From positions 558,001 through 622,000 of the forward strand of contig NZ_JAASQT010000002.1 of NCBI RefSeq assembly GCF_011761985.1: a stretch of DNA of 64,000 bases. Reading direction: 5' to 3'. Below the pieces are notes generated by a model that saw nothing but the letters and a program-made list of their open reading frames with translations, made no database searches and was not told the origin of the DNA. A program made the position numbers and the translations under genes. This document shows positions 1-7,535 of this stretch, in pieces (position 1 is the stretch's first letter; every line of letters starts with the position of its first letter). The DNA comes from Brevundimonas terrae (lineage in GTDB: Bacteria; Pseudomonadota; Alphaproteobacteria; Caulobacterales; Caulobacteraceae).

Positions 1-438
1 CTTGCCGCCTTCCCACAGACCGACTTCCATCGCCTTGGTGGCGGGGTCGATCAGCAGATAGGCCGCATTGATACCGCCATCGTGGGGCTTGTTGCCGCTG
101 GTATAAAGGACATTGCCTTCACGGGTCAGCGGGCTTTCAACCTTCATATTGGTTTTGAAGGTTTCAAACTTGTCGCCCAGCAGGGTTTTGAGCGGCGCGG
201 CAATGACCGAGGCCTCAAACAGGCCGCTCTGGCTAGGATATTGGCTGACCAGCGGCTCCAGTGAAGCCCATTCACCACTCAAAGTTGCCGTAGCCGCCGG
301 TGCGGGTTCCGCAGCAACAGGATCGGCAGGCGCTTGCGCGGGCGGATTGTTTTCCGGCGACCCGCATGCGGATAGTGCCAGACTGCCTGTGACGGCGGCC
401 AGCGCGATGGTGAAGGCGGCACGATTGTTTTTAAACAT
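1..438 (-). CDS. Hypothetical lipoprotein, C-terminus cut by window edge
   Basis: Reading frame of 146 codons that runs off the left edge, so only the N-terminus is present. It starts MFKNNRAAFTIALAAV and has a type II signal peptide with lipobox LSAC at residues 22-25, so the mature protein should begin with a lipidated cysteine. A Pro/Ala-rich linker follows, then a globular part containing GNVLYTSGNKPHDGG. I do not recognise the family. It is read in the same direction as the downstream end of sspB, about 70 bases away. The lipoprotein call is firm; the function is unknown. Confidence 0.7.
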   Translation of the reverse strand, partial: MFKNNRAAFTIALAAVTGSLALSACGSPENNPPAQAPADPVAAEPAPAATATLSGEWASLEPLVSQYPSQSGLFEASVIAAPLKTLLGDKFETFKTNMKVESPLTREGNVLYTSGNKPHDGGINAAYLLIDPATKAMEVGLWEGGK

Positions 439-507
439 GAAAACGCTCCGTACAGACGCAAGGTGCGGCGTCTGGTTCATAACGAAAAGCGGGCTTTATA
501 GTTGCCG

Positions 508-1014
508 TTATTTCTTGCGGAACTGGTCCAGAGACACGACCTTCGGGCCGCTGTCGTCATCGTCGCCGGTCGGAGGAGGCGGTGCCGCTTCGGGATCGCG
601 CACAGGCGTCAGCAGCGGGGCGATTTCGGCCTCGACGGTTTCCGGCTCGTCGAACTGAAGCATGAACTGCACGCTGGGGTCATAGAAGCGCACGATGGCT
701 GTATAGGGCACCGTCAGAACCTTGGGCAGACCGCCGAATTTCAGCGTGACCGTGAACAGGTCGTCATTGACCGCCATATCCCAGTACTGGTGCTGGAGGA
801 CGATGGTCATTTCGTCGGGGTATTTAGCGATCACATCAGCAGGAAGCGACACGCCAGCGGCGCGCGTTTTGAAGGTAATGTAGAAGTGGTGGGCCCCCGG
901 GATGCCCTCGGGAGAGGCCGCGCGTTCCAGCGCAGACTTGATGACGCCGCGCAATGCATCCTGAGCCAGTTGCTCGTACTGCATTTCGTCAATCGGGGGT
1001 TGTTGGTCGGTCAT
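508..1014 (-). CDS. sspB: SspB-type ClpXP adaptor protein
   Basis: About 168 residues, matching alphaproteobacterial SspB. The N-terminal two thirds form the substrate-binding fold (IDEMQYEQLAQDALRGVIKS, then HHFYITFKT and HQYWDMAVNDDLFTVTLKF). A Pro/Asp-rich linker leads to the short basic C-terminal peptide PKVVSLDQFRKK, which in this family docks on ClpX. The adaptor delivers ssrA-tagged proteins from stalled ribosomes to ClpXP. I chose the ATG at 1014 because GAGG lies 6 bases upstream; a TTG four codons earlier is possible. The tmRNA gene that encodes the tag lies immediately upstream on the same strand. Confidence 0.92.
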   Translation of the reverse strand: MTDQQPPIDEMQYEQLAQDALRGVIKSALERAASPEGIPGAHHFYITFKTRAAGVSLPADVIAKYPDEMTIVLQHQYWDMAVNDDLFTVTLKFGGLPKVLTVPYTAIVRFYDPSVQFMLQFDEPETVEAEIAPLLTPVRDPEAAPPPPTGDDDDSGPKVVSLDQFRKK

Positions 1015-1139
1015 CGTTGGCCTCAAAACTCGCGCGACCGGTGTGTGTAGCGGTCTGCGAATGTGATGAAAGAAACTGTGGCCAGCGGCAACACGTTTTT
1101 TATGAATTGTATCGGGAGAAGTGGAGGGTTTCTGTTGGC

Positions 1140-1450
1140 AGGCACCCTCCGGGCCCCGCCTAGGGATCTGAACCCCTAGGACTTAGATCGGAAATCACCG
1201 AACTGCATTACGCAGCGAGGCGGACTTCACCAGCGAAGTTATCGTTCGCATTTAGTTTAAATAGCCCGATACGATGAGCCACGTCGGGCGAAAGCAACCT
1301 CTTTACACGTCCGTCGATGCTAGTCGGCCCCGTACTCGCCTCGCCGATAACGCGAAGAGGAAGAGATTGGTGGAGCCGCCGGGAATCGCACCCGGGTCCG
1401 GTCCGCTTATTACAAGCGCGTTTATCGCCATAGTCCGAGCAAGCCCGAAC
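1140..1450 (-). ncRNA. ssrA: tmRNA, circularly permuted two-piece form
   Basis: On the minus strand the 3-prime (acceptor) half comes first: a T-arm CCGGG-TGCGATT-CCCGG and acceptor strand CGGCTCC followed by ACCA, with the CCA ending at 1368. After a spacer of about 36 bases the 5-prime half begins at 1331 with GGGGCCG, which pairs with CGGCTCC including the G-U third pair that alanyl-tRNA synthetase recognises. The tag frame and a hairpin (CCTAGGG/CCCTAGG, 1159-1180) follow. This order is the permuted form known in alphaproteobacteria, where the spacer is excised to leave two RNA pieces. The 5-prime end is inferred from the promoter; the 3-prime end is approximate. Confidence 0.93.
1208..1249 (-). 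other. tmRNA proteolysis-tag reading frame
   Basis: Thirteen codons and a TAA stop encode ANDNFAGEVRLAA. With the alanine carried by the tmRNA, the tag added to stalled proteins would be 14 residues, AANDNFAGEVRLAA. Its first seven residues (through AANDNFA) match the Caulobacter tag AANDNFAEEFAVAA, the part SspB binds there, and the C-terminal LAA is the ClpX-recognised end. The resume codon is GCG at 1249-1247. Confidence 0.88.
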
Positions 1451-1456
1451 ACCCTT

Positions 1457-1485
1457 AAGATAGTGCAGCTTGTTGTTTGTGCCAA
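1457..1485 (-). promoter_or_regulatory. Predicted ssrA promoter
   Basis: On the minus strand TTGGCA (1485-1480) and TATCTT (1462-1457) are separated by exactly 17 bases, a good housekeeping-sigma match. Transcription would begin near 1450, just before the acceptor half of tmRNA. Confidence 0.7.
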
Positions 1486-1498
1486 GGTTCAGCGCGAA

Positions 1499-1816
1499 TT
1501 AATAACGAGAAACAGGTGCCGCATTTTCGCTGCGGCGGCCATCTCCACGGCTCTCGTCACGCCTTTCGCGTGCATCGCGTGCATTGGCGCGAAGGGTTTC
1601 GCGTTGGCGCGGGGTCATGCAGACGCGTTCAGAGCGGTTCGAGCCCATAATGCGCTCGTTACGGCAAACGACATTATTGCCCTCATCCGGATTTTTGGAA
1701 GTGGCCATCTGTTCACCGGAGCGGTCTGAGGCAGAGATTGGCGCAAGAGCATCCTGAGATTGCGGCGACTGTTCCGGAGAGAGGACCAGAAGGGTGGAAA
1801 TCATAAGTGCAATCAT
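1499..1816 (-). CDS. Small secreted protein with a two-cysteine motif, unknown function
   Basis: About 105 residues. MIALMISTLLVLSPEQS looks like a signal peptide or membrane anchor. The mature part is hydrophilic and holds VVCRNERIMGSNRSERVCMT, two cysteines 16 residues apart around a GS turn, followed by a charged helix rich in Arg, Glu and Asp. Short exported proteins with this V-C-x(n)-GS-x(n)-V-C-MT pattern are common in Caulobacterales and sphingomonads, with no function I know of. The ATG at 1816 is chosen over a longer start at 1864 because GGAG lies 7 bases upstream. The gene ends about 50 bases before the tmRNA promoter. Confidence 0.7.
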   Translation of the reverse strand: MIALMISTLLVLSPEQSPQSQDALAPISASDRSGEQMATSKNPDEGNNVVCRNERIMGSNRSERVCMTPRQRETLRANARDARERRDESRGDGRRSENAAPVSRY

Positions 1817-1871
1817 TGAAATGCTCCATTGTGGAACATTGATATTCCACGGTACGAATAGCAAGTAAATC

Positions 1872-2756
1872 TTAACTGTGCCTTGGCCAGTCCGCCTGTT
1901 GGTTGCGGAACCATGTCAGCTGTCGTTTGGCATAGTTGCGGGTGGCCTGTTTCATGGCCGAAACGGCTTGTTCTCGGGGGATCTGGCCGTCCAGCCATGC
2001 GGCGATCTCGCGCAAGCCCACGGCCTTCATGGCGGGCAGACCCATATCCAGACCCCTTGCCATCAGGGCGCGGGTTTCCTCGATCGCGCCGGTTTCCAGC
2101 ATGATGTCCACGCGGCGGTCGCAATTGGCATAAAGCACGTCGCGTTCCGGCTCCACGATGATGCCGCTCCAGCTTTGGGGGCGCAGCAGGGGGCGGGTTT
2201 CGGCTTTAAACTCGGTCAGGGATTTGCCGGACGTACGAAACACCGACAGGGCGCGCACCAGACGCTGACGATCTGACGGGAAAATGCGGGCTTCGGATTC
2301 GGGATCGATCTCGCGCAGGGTTGCGCGAAAATCCTCTTCGCCGCCGATATCGTATTCTTCCTCGACCATGTCGCGGATGAAGGGCGGCACGGGCGGGATA
2401 TCTGCCAGACCCTTGGTCAGGGCGTTGAAATACAGGCCGGTGCCGCCCACCAGAATGGCGTTCTTGCCGTCGGCATGGGCGCGGCAGATTTCATCCAGCG
2501 CCGCGCGGGACCATTTGCCGACCGACCAGGCTTCGCCCGCATCGGCCACGCCATAGAGGCGGTGAGGGGCCTTGGCTTCGTCTTCAGCGGGAGGGCGGGC
2601 GCTAAGGACATCCATATCGGCATAAAGCTGCTGGCTGTCGGCATTGATAATGACCGCGCCCGTTTCCATCGCCAAATCCAGCGCCAGCCGCGATTTGCCG
2701 GAGGCCGTCGGGCCACCGATCAGGGTAATGGAGGGCTGTGGATTCGAATTAGACAA
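1872..2756 (-). CDS. miaA: tRNA dimethylallyltransferase
   Basis: MiaA adds a dimethylallyl group to N6 of A37 in tRNAs that read codons starting with U. Visible features are the P-loop GPTASGKS near the N-terminus, the substrate loop NADSQQLYADMDVLSARP, the motif VGGTGLYFNALTKGLADIP and the C-terminal TRNYAKRQLTWFRNQ typical of the family. No ATG fits the start: candidates are TTG at 2813 or TTG at 2756. I prefer 2756, which puts the P-loop the usual distance from the N-terminus and leaves about 86 bases to the divergent mrp gene; neither has a strong ribosome-binding site. Length is normal at about 294 residues. Confidence 0.93.
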   Translation of the reverse strand: MSNSNPQPSITLIGGPTASGKSRLALDLAMETGAVIINADSQQLYADMDVLSARPPAEDEAKAPHRLYGVADAGEAWSVGKWSRAALDEICRAHADGKNAILVGGTGLYFNALTKGLADIPPVPPFIRDMVEEEYDIGGEEDFRATLREIDPESEARIFPSDRQRLVRALSVFRTSGKSLTEFKAETRPLLRPQSWSGIIVEPERDVLYANCDRRVDIMLETGAIEETRALMARGLDMGLPAMKAVGLREIAAWLDGQIPREQAVSAMKQATRNYAKRQLTWFRNQQADWPRHS

Positions 2757-2842
2757 GGGTGAGGCTCGCGGTTCTTGTCCGCAGGCGATAGAAGGCGCGG
2801 ACCGATGCGGCAAGACCCGTCGGCAGGATTGGAGTTATCACC

Positions 2843-3910
2843 TTGATCGACCGCGCCACTGTCACCGCTGTTCTGGACACTGTTATCGACCCGAAATCCG
2901 GCAAGGGACTGGTTCAGGCTGGACTGGTTCAAGGACTGGTCGTGGAGAATGGCCGCGCGGGCTTTGTGGTCGAGGTGCCGTCAGCGGACACCGCCCTTTA
3001 TGCGCCGGTGCGTGATCAGGCCGAGGCGGCGCTTAAGGCTATCGAGGGCATGGAGCGTGTCTCGGTGATCCTGACGGCAGAGACTGTGGTCAAACCCCAG
3101 CGCCGCACGGCCAGCCTGTCGCCGCAAGCCGTGGACCAGAACCGGCCCAAGGCACCTGTCCCGACCGACCGTCCGGCCCATGTGAAGCGCGTACTGGCGG
3201 TGGCCAGCGGCAAGGGCGGCGTGGGCAAGTCCACGGTTTCGGTTAATCTGGCGGTCGCTCTGGCTAAGCGCGGCCTGTCGGTCGGTATTCTGGATGCCGA
3301 TGTCTATGGTCCGTCCATGCCGACCATGCTGGGGATTTCCGGCAAGCCTGCCTATGAAGACGGCCAGATGGTGCCGCACGAGGCGCATGGTCTGAAAGCT
3401 ATGTCGGTCGGCCTGTTGACCGCTGGCAATGACGCCATGGTGTGGCGCGGGCCGATGGCCTCGCAGGCCATTACCCAGATGCTGACCCAGACCCGTTGGG
3501 GAACGGCGGAAAAGCCGCTGGATGTGCTGGTGGTGGACCTGCCGCCGGGTACGGGTGACGTGCAACTGACCCTGATCCAGAAAACGCCGCTGGATGGCGC
3601 TGTGATAGTCTCGACGCCGCAAGAAGTGGCGCTGGCCGATGCCCGACGCGCCCATACGCTGTTCGAGAAGGTGGGCGTTCCGACGCTGGGCCTGATCGAA
3701 AATATGAGCGGTGATGTCTTTGGCAGAGGTGGTGCAGAAGCCGAGGCAGCTCGTTTGGGCGTGGCCTATCTGGGCGATCTTCCGCTGTCGGCATCGGTGC
3801 GTGAGGGTGGCGATGCCGGTGTTCCGGTCACTGTGGCGGTGCCGTTCGGAGAGGCTGCCGAGCGTTTCGATGCCGTGGCTGCGGCTATGATCGAGGCGCT
3901 GTCCCTATAG
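2843..3910 (+). CDS. mrp: Mrp/ApbC-type P-loop ATPase (iron-sulfur carrier family)
   Basis: 355 residues: an N-terminal MIP18-like domain (residues 1-80), a Pro-rich linker and a MinD/Mrp ATPase domain with deviant Walker A SGKGGVGKS (122-130), then DADVYGPSMP and DLPPGTGD. Family members carry Fe-S clusters to target proteins, using a C-terminal CxxC. Here the segment after ENMS runs straight to GDVFGRGG and the CxxC is absent; I find no cysteine anywhere in the protein. The start is TTG at 2843 with GGAG 8 bases upstream. It diverges from miaA. Confidence 0.9.
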   Translation: MIDRATVTAVLDTVIDPKSGKGLVQAGLVQGLVVENGRAGFVVEVPSADTALYAPVRDQAEAALKAIEGMERVSVILTAETVVKPQRRTASLSPQAVDQNRPKAPVPTDRPAHVKRVLAVASGKGGVGKSTVSVNLAVALAKRGLSVGILDADVYGPSMPTMLGISGKPAYEDGQMVPHEAHGLKAMSVGLLTAGNDAMVWRGPMASQAITQMLTQTRWGTAEKPLDVLVVDLPPGTGDVQLTLIQKTPLDGAVIVSTPQEVALADARRAHTLFEKVGVPTLGLIENMSGDVFGRGGAEAEAARLGVAYLGDLPLSASVREGGDAGVPVTVAVPFGEAAERFDAVAAAMIEALSL

Positions 3911-4043
3911 GGCCGCGCGGCGCGCACTGTAACTTTTATTGAGCTTTACCGTTACAGTTGGGCCGAACCTTGCCACTTTTGGTTGTCACCATAGCTTCGT
4001 GCCCCCATCTCATCGGGGTGTAGAGTAGCGTTGGAGAAAACCG

Positions 4044-4316
4044 ATGAGCGAGTTTGCGCCCGTACGGGGTTTTGCTTTGCGAGAGTCGCTGAAAGACAGC
4101 GGCGCGGCACCGAAAGTCAGGGGCGAGATACCTGAGCGCAATTTGCGTGATGATTTCGCCATGTCGGCACTGGATCACGCGACCACCATCTATTCCAAGA
4201 TGGCGGTGGCTGAACTGGACCGTTTGATGGGCCGTAAGAACTATTCCAAGGACGAGGCTGTGGCGCGACTGGCCTATAATATGGCTGATGCGATGCTGGC
4301 CGCGCGCGAAATTTAG
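4044..4316 (+). CDS. Conserved-looking hypothetical protein, 90 residues
   Basis: A short soluble protein starting MSEFAPVRGFALRESLKDSG, with a predicted helical C-terminal half (MSALDHATTIYSKMAVAEL, then LAYNMADAMLAAREI). No signal peptide, membrane helix or catalytic motif is visible. A clear GGAG lies 9 bases before the ATG, and codon use resembles its neighbours, so I take it as a real gene. It stands alone between mrp and an oxidoreductase gene. Function is unknown. Confidence 0.65.
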   Translation: MSEFAPVRGFALRESLKDSGAAPKVRGEIPERNLRDDFAMSALDHATTIYSKMAVAELDRLMGRKNYSKDEAVARLAYNMADAMLAAREI

Positions 4317-4404
4317 GCTGACAAAGTTTAAAATCGCAACGGACCCTTTAAACCCGCGTCAAGGTGAACCATCTTCGGAATAACCAAACTCCGGAGAATG
4401 CTGC

Positions 4405-5505
4405 GTGAGCCTTGATCTTCTTTTCCAGCCTTTCAAAATCAAGAACCTGACCCTGCCGAACAGGGTGGTTATGGCCCCGATGACGCGGATGTTCTCGCCG
4501 GGCGGTATTCCGACCGATGACGTCGCGGCCTATTACCGCCGTCGCGCCGAGGGCGAGGTGGGCTTGATCGTCACCGAAGGCACGACGATTGAACGCCCCG
4601 CAGCCCGTAATGACGCCAACATCCCCTATTTCTACGGCGATGCCATGCCGGCGTGGAAGAAGGTGGTGGACGAGGTTCACGCTGCCGGTGGCCTGATCGC
4701 GCCGCAAATCTGGCATGTGGGATCGGCGCGCGGGGCATCACCGGACTGGCAGCCGCTGGGCAAGGTGGATGCGCCGTCGGGTCTGGTGATGCCGGACAAG
4801 GCCAAATACGAGCCGATGACCGACGAGGACATTGCCGACACGATTGCTGGTTTCGAGGCCTCGGCCCGACATGCCCGCGAAGTCGGCTTTGATGCTGTCG
4901 AAATCCATGCCGCGCACGGCTATCTGATCGACCAGTTCTTCTGGGATGGTTTGAACCGCCGTGAAGACCAGTGGGGCGGACAAACCCTGGCCGAGCGCAG
5001 CAAGCTGGGCATCGAGATCATCAAGGCGGTCCGTCGCGGTATCGGTGAGGATATCCCGCTGATCATCCGCCTGTCACAGTGGAAGCAGCAGGATTACAGC
5101 GTCCAGATGGCGACTACGCCGGATGAAATGTCCGACTGGCTGCTGCCGATGGCTGAGGCGGGCGTGGATGTGTTCCACTGTTCGCAGCGCCGCTTCTGGG
5201 AGCCGGAATTTGAAGGCTCGGACCTGAACTTTGCCGGTTGGGCCAAGAAGCTGACGGGCAAGCCGACCATCACTGTGGGTTCGGTGGGCCTGAACGGCGA
5301 GTTTTTGGCCAGCCTGTCCAAGGGCGCGGGTGCCGATCGTGCAGATCTGAACGAGTTGCTGCGCCGTCTTGAGCGCGAAGAGTTTGATCTGGTTGGCGTC
5401 GGTCGTGCGCTTCTGTCGGACCCGAACTGGGTCAAGAAGGTCAAGGAAGGCCGGTCAGACGATATGGTCGATTTCGACCGCTCGCACATGATGCAGCTGA
5501 CCTAA
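4405..5505 (+). CDS. Old yellow enzyme family NADH:flavin oxidoreductase
   Basis: 366 residues forming an FMN TIM barrel. Family marks are LPNRVVMAPMTRMFSPGG near the N-terminus, the active-site pair in EIHAAHGYLIDQF, the flanking LNRREDQWGG and the late FMN phosphate region VGVGRALLSDPNWV. Enzymes of this type reduce alkenes or nitro groups with NAD(P)H; the physiological substrate cannot be read from sequence. The start is GTG with GGAG about 9 bases upstream. It is a single gene ended by a strong terminator. Confidence 0.9.
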   Translation: MSLDLLFQPFKIKNLTLPNRVVMAPMTRMFSPGGIPTDDVAAYYRRRAEGEVGLIVTEGTTIERPAARNDANIPYFYGDAMPAWKKVVDEVHAAGGLIAPQIWHVGSARGASPDWQPLGKVDAPSGLVMPDKAKYEPMTDEDIADTIAGFEASARHAREVGFDAVEIHAAHGYLIDQFFWDGLNRREDQWGGQTLAERSKLGIEIIKAVRRGIGEDIPLIIRLSQWKQQDYSVQMATTPDEMSDWLLPMAEAGVDVFHCSQRRFWEPEFEGSDLNFAGWAKKLTGKPTITVGSVGLNGEFLASLSKGAGADRADLNELLRRLEREEFDLVGVGRALLSDPNWVKKVKEGRSDDMVDFDRSHMMQLT

Positions 5506-5514
5506 GAGAAAAGG

Positions 5515-5541
5515 CCGGAGCAGATCGCTCCGGTCTTTTTT
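5515..5541 (+). terminator. Rho-independent terminator after the oxidoreductase gene
   Basis: Perfect 7-bp stem CCGGAGC (5515-5521) and GCTCCGG (5527-5533) with a 5-base loop, followed by TCTTTTTT. It ends at the 3-prime end of the convergent ybjQ gene. Confidence 0.88.
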
Positions 5542-5860
5542 ATACGGGTTCGACCACCACGGCGGTGCCGTAACACAGGACCTCGGTGGTGCCGGGCATG
5601 ATCTCGGTGGCGTCATAGCGCACAGCGATTACCGCATTGGCTCCGAGGCTCTGGGCGTGATTGATCAGTTCGCTATAGGCCTCTGCACGGCCCATCTCGG
5701 CCAGCTTTACATAGGCGGTGATACGCCCGCCGATCATGGCGTGGATGCCACCGACAAAGTCGGAAACGGCATTGCGGGACCGGACAGTCACGCCGCGCGC
5801 CATGCCCAGATGTTTGACGATGCGGTATCCGGCCAGATCATTTGTAGTCGCAACAAGCAT
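5540..5860 (-). CDS. YbjQ/UPF0145 family protein
   Basis: 106 residues, full length for the family. Diagnostic segments are VATTNDLAGYRIVKHLGMARG at the N-terminus (given here in part), SRNAVSDFVGGIHAMIGG and the late GANAVIAVRYDATEI. Members form pentameric rings often labelled heavy-metal-binding, but no clear biological role is established. It is read in the same direction as folA, 14 bases downstream of it, so probably cotranscribed. Confidence 0.88.
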   Translation of the reverse strand: MLVATTNDLAGYRIVKHLGMARGVTVRSRNAVSDFVGGIHAMIGGRITAYVKLAEMGRAEAYSELINHAQSLGANAVIAVRYDATEIMPGTTEVLCYGTAVVVEPV

Positions 5861-5874
5861 TGGACTGGTTCCTG

Positions 5875-6402
5875 TTAGCGGCGTTCCAGAGTGCGGAACG
5901 TAAAGGCGTGGTCGTCTTTCTCGCCCGCAGGATGCGCTTCGTTCAGGGTTTCCGTCCAGTCCGCTTCGTTAAAGGCGGGGAACAGAACATCGCCGTCGGG
6001 GGCAGCGTCAACCTCGGTGATGTAGAGGCGCTTGGCGCGCGGCAGGGCGGCTTCGAAAATGGCGGCACCACCAATGACGCAGATTTCGTTCACGTCGTCG
6101 TCGGCGGCCTGTTCACGGGCCATGGACAGGGCTTCATCGAGGCTGGTGACAACCACACAGCCCTTGGCCTTTTCGCTCTCGTGATAGGATTCGTCCTTGG
6201 TCAGCACCAGATTCAGGCGACCGGGCAGGGGGCGAAGCGGCAGGCTTTCCCATGTCTTGCGGCCCATGATGCAGGGCTTGCCGATGGTGACGGCCTTGAA
6301 GCGTTGCAGGTCCGAGCGAATGCGCCACGGAAGATTACCGTCGCGTCCGATCACACCATTAGAGCCACGGGCGACGACAAGGGCGATCTGGGCGAGGGGC
6401 AA
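5875..6402 (-). CDS. folA: Dihydrofolate reductase
   Basis: 175 residues. It reduces dihydrofolate to tetrahydrofolate with NADPH, refilling the pool that thymidylate synthase uses up. Visible motifs are IALVVARGSNGVIGRDGNLPW, split here as the N-terminal strand and the substrate loop GNLPWRIRSDLQRF, then IMGRKTWESLP and ICVIGGAAIFEAAL for cofactor binding. The start is TTG with GGAG 7 bases upstream. Thymidylate synthase lies about 1.1 kb upstream on the same strand, separated by the aquaporin and MazG-like genes. Confidence 0.95.
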   Translation of the reverse strand: MPLAQIALVVARGSNGVIGRDGNLPWRIRSDLQRFKAVTIGKPCIMGRKTWESLPLRPLPGRLNLVLTKDESYHESEKAKGCVVVTSLDEALSMAREQAADDDVNEICVIGGAAIFEAALPRAKRLYITEVDAAPDGDVLFPAFNEADWTETLNEAHPAGEKDDHAFTFRTLERR

Positions 6403-6424
6403 GGGCAGTCTCCGAAAGGGAATC

Positions 6425-6445
6425 GGGGGCAGCGGTGCCGCCCCC
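6425..6445 (-). terminator. Hairpin between aqpZ and folA
   Basis: On the minus strand GGGGGCGGC and GCTGCCCCC form a 9-bp stem (one G-T pair) with a 3-base loop. No U-run follows, so it is a weak terminator, a partial terminator or an mRNA-stabilising end. Confidence 0.5.
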
Positions 6446-6457
6446 TTTGTCCCTAGG

Positions 6458-7129
6458 TTAGGCTTCCGGTTCCAGCAGTTTCAAGCGGAACAGGAGACCA
6501 CCCAGCACAGCGCCGACCAGCGGGGCTACGATGAACACCCAAAGCTGTGACAGTGCTTGGCCACCGGCCAGAATGGCAGGGCCGAAGCTGCGGGCCGGAT
6601 TGACCGACACGCCGGTCACCTGAATGCCGACAATGTGGATGACAGCCAACGTGATACCGATGGAAACACCGGCAAATGCGCCATGACCCTTGGCACCCGT
6701 CACGCCCAGAATGGCGATCACGAAGATGGCGGTGGCGACGATCTCGAAGATCAGAGCGGCGTGTAGGCCATAACCGCCGGGCGATCCGGCATCAAAGCCG
6801 TTCTGGCCCAGATGAGCAAAGCCGGTCTTGGCAATCGCACCAAGGATCATGGCCCCGATAACGGCACCGATGAACTGGGCGACCCAATAGACGACCATGT
6901 CCTTGGCGCTCATACGACCGGCGATAAAGGCACCGAGGCTGACCGCGGGATTAACATGACAGCCCGAAACCGGACCGATTCCATAGGCCATGGCGATAAT
7001 GGCAAAACCGAAGGCCAGAGCGATGCCCAACTGGCCGACAACGTCAAAACCGGCCAGTACGGCGGCACCGCACCCAAAGAATACAAGAACAGCCGTGCCG
7101 ATCAGTTCGGCCGCAAACTTCTTAATCAT
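6458..7129 (-). CDS. aqpZ: Aquaporin Z-type water channel
   Basis: 223 residues with six predicted membrane helices and two half-helices. Both signature motifs are intact: NPA at residues 60-62 (HVNPAVSLGAF) and NPA at 177-179 followed by Arg180 (VNPARSFGPA), the selectivity-filter arginine. These with the sequence around them favour a water channel over a glycerol facilitator. The ATG at 7129 is preceded by GGAGGA at 6 bases; an upstream in-frame start at 7147 is less likely. Confidence 0.93.
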   Translation of the reverse strand: MIKKFAAELIGTAVLVFFGCGAAVLAGFDVVGQLGIALAFGFAIIAMAYGIGPVSGCHVNPAVSLGAFIAGRMSAKDMVVYWVAQFIGAVIGAMILGAIAKTGFAHLGQNGFDAGSPGGYGLHAALIFEIVATAIFVIAILGVTGAKGHGAFAGVSIGITLAVIHIVGIQVTGVSVNPARSFGPAILAGGQALSQLWVFIVAPLVGAVLGGLLFRLKLLEPEA

Positions 7130-7215
7130 GGAAGTCCTCCCTCTCATTTTCGGGCCTGAAAGACTCAGGCTCTCGAGAAGGAGTGTGGCTTTAAAAACCG
7201 ATGTTGTATGTAAAT

Positions 7216-7515
7216 TTAGGTTTTCGGCTTAAGCCATTGAAGCCATTTGCGTTCCATGGCCGATTCAATGTCGATACCGGCACGCTCGCAATAGATCAGC
7301 AACATGCCCAGCACATCGGCGGCCTCGTCGGCCTGTGCCTGCGGATTGGCTTCGCCACGCGCACGGCCGCTGAGGTTCAGGTGTTCCTTGGTCAGTTCGC
7401 CAAGCTCTTCCTGAAGCTTCAGGAGCGCCCAGTCGCGGTCACGGTCGATATTATGCTCGGCCGCATAGATGTCCGAAATGCGCAGCACATCGGCTTGAAG
7501 ATCTTTGAGATTCAT
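7216..7515 (-). CDS. MazG-like nucleotide pyrophosphohydrolase
   Basis: 99 residues, all-alpha MazG/dUTPase-like fold. The metal-binding pattern EExxE...ExxD is complete: E36, E37, E40 (LQEELGEL) and E64, D67 (DEAADVLG). Such enzymes cleave nucleoside triphosphates to monophosphates; the substrate here is unknown. The ATG at 7515 is chosen because the longer frame would run into thyA. It begins about 20 bases after the thyA stop, so the two are very likely cotranscribed, hinting at a role in deoxynucleotide balance. Confidence 0.82.
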   Translation of the reverse strand: MNLKDLQADVLRISDIYAAEHNIDRDRDWALLKLQEELGELTKEHLNLSGRARGEANPQAQADEAADVLGMLLIYCERAGIDIESAMERKWLQWLKPKT

Positions 7516-7535
7516 TTGGGGGCTTTGGGAGTGGA

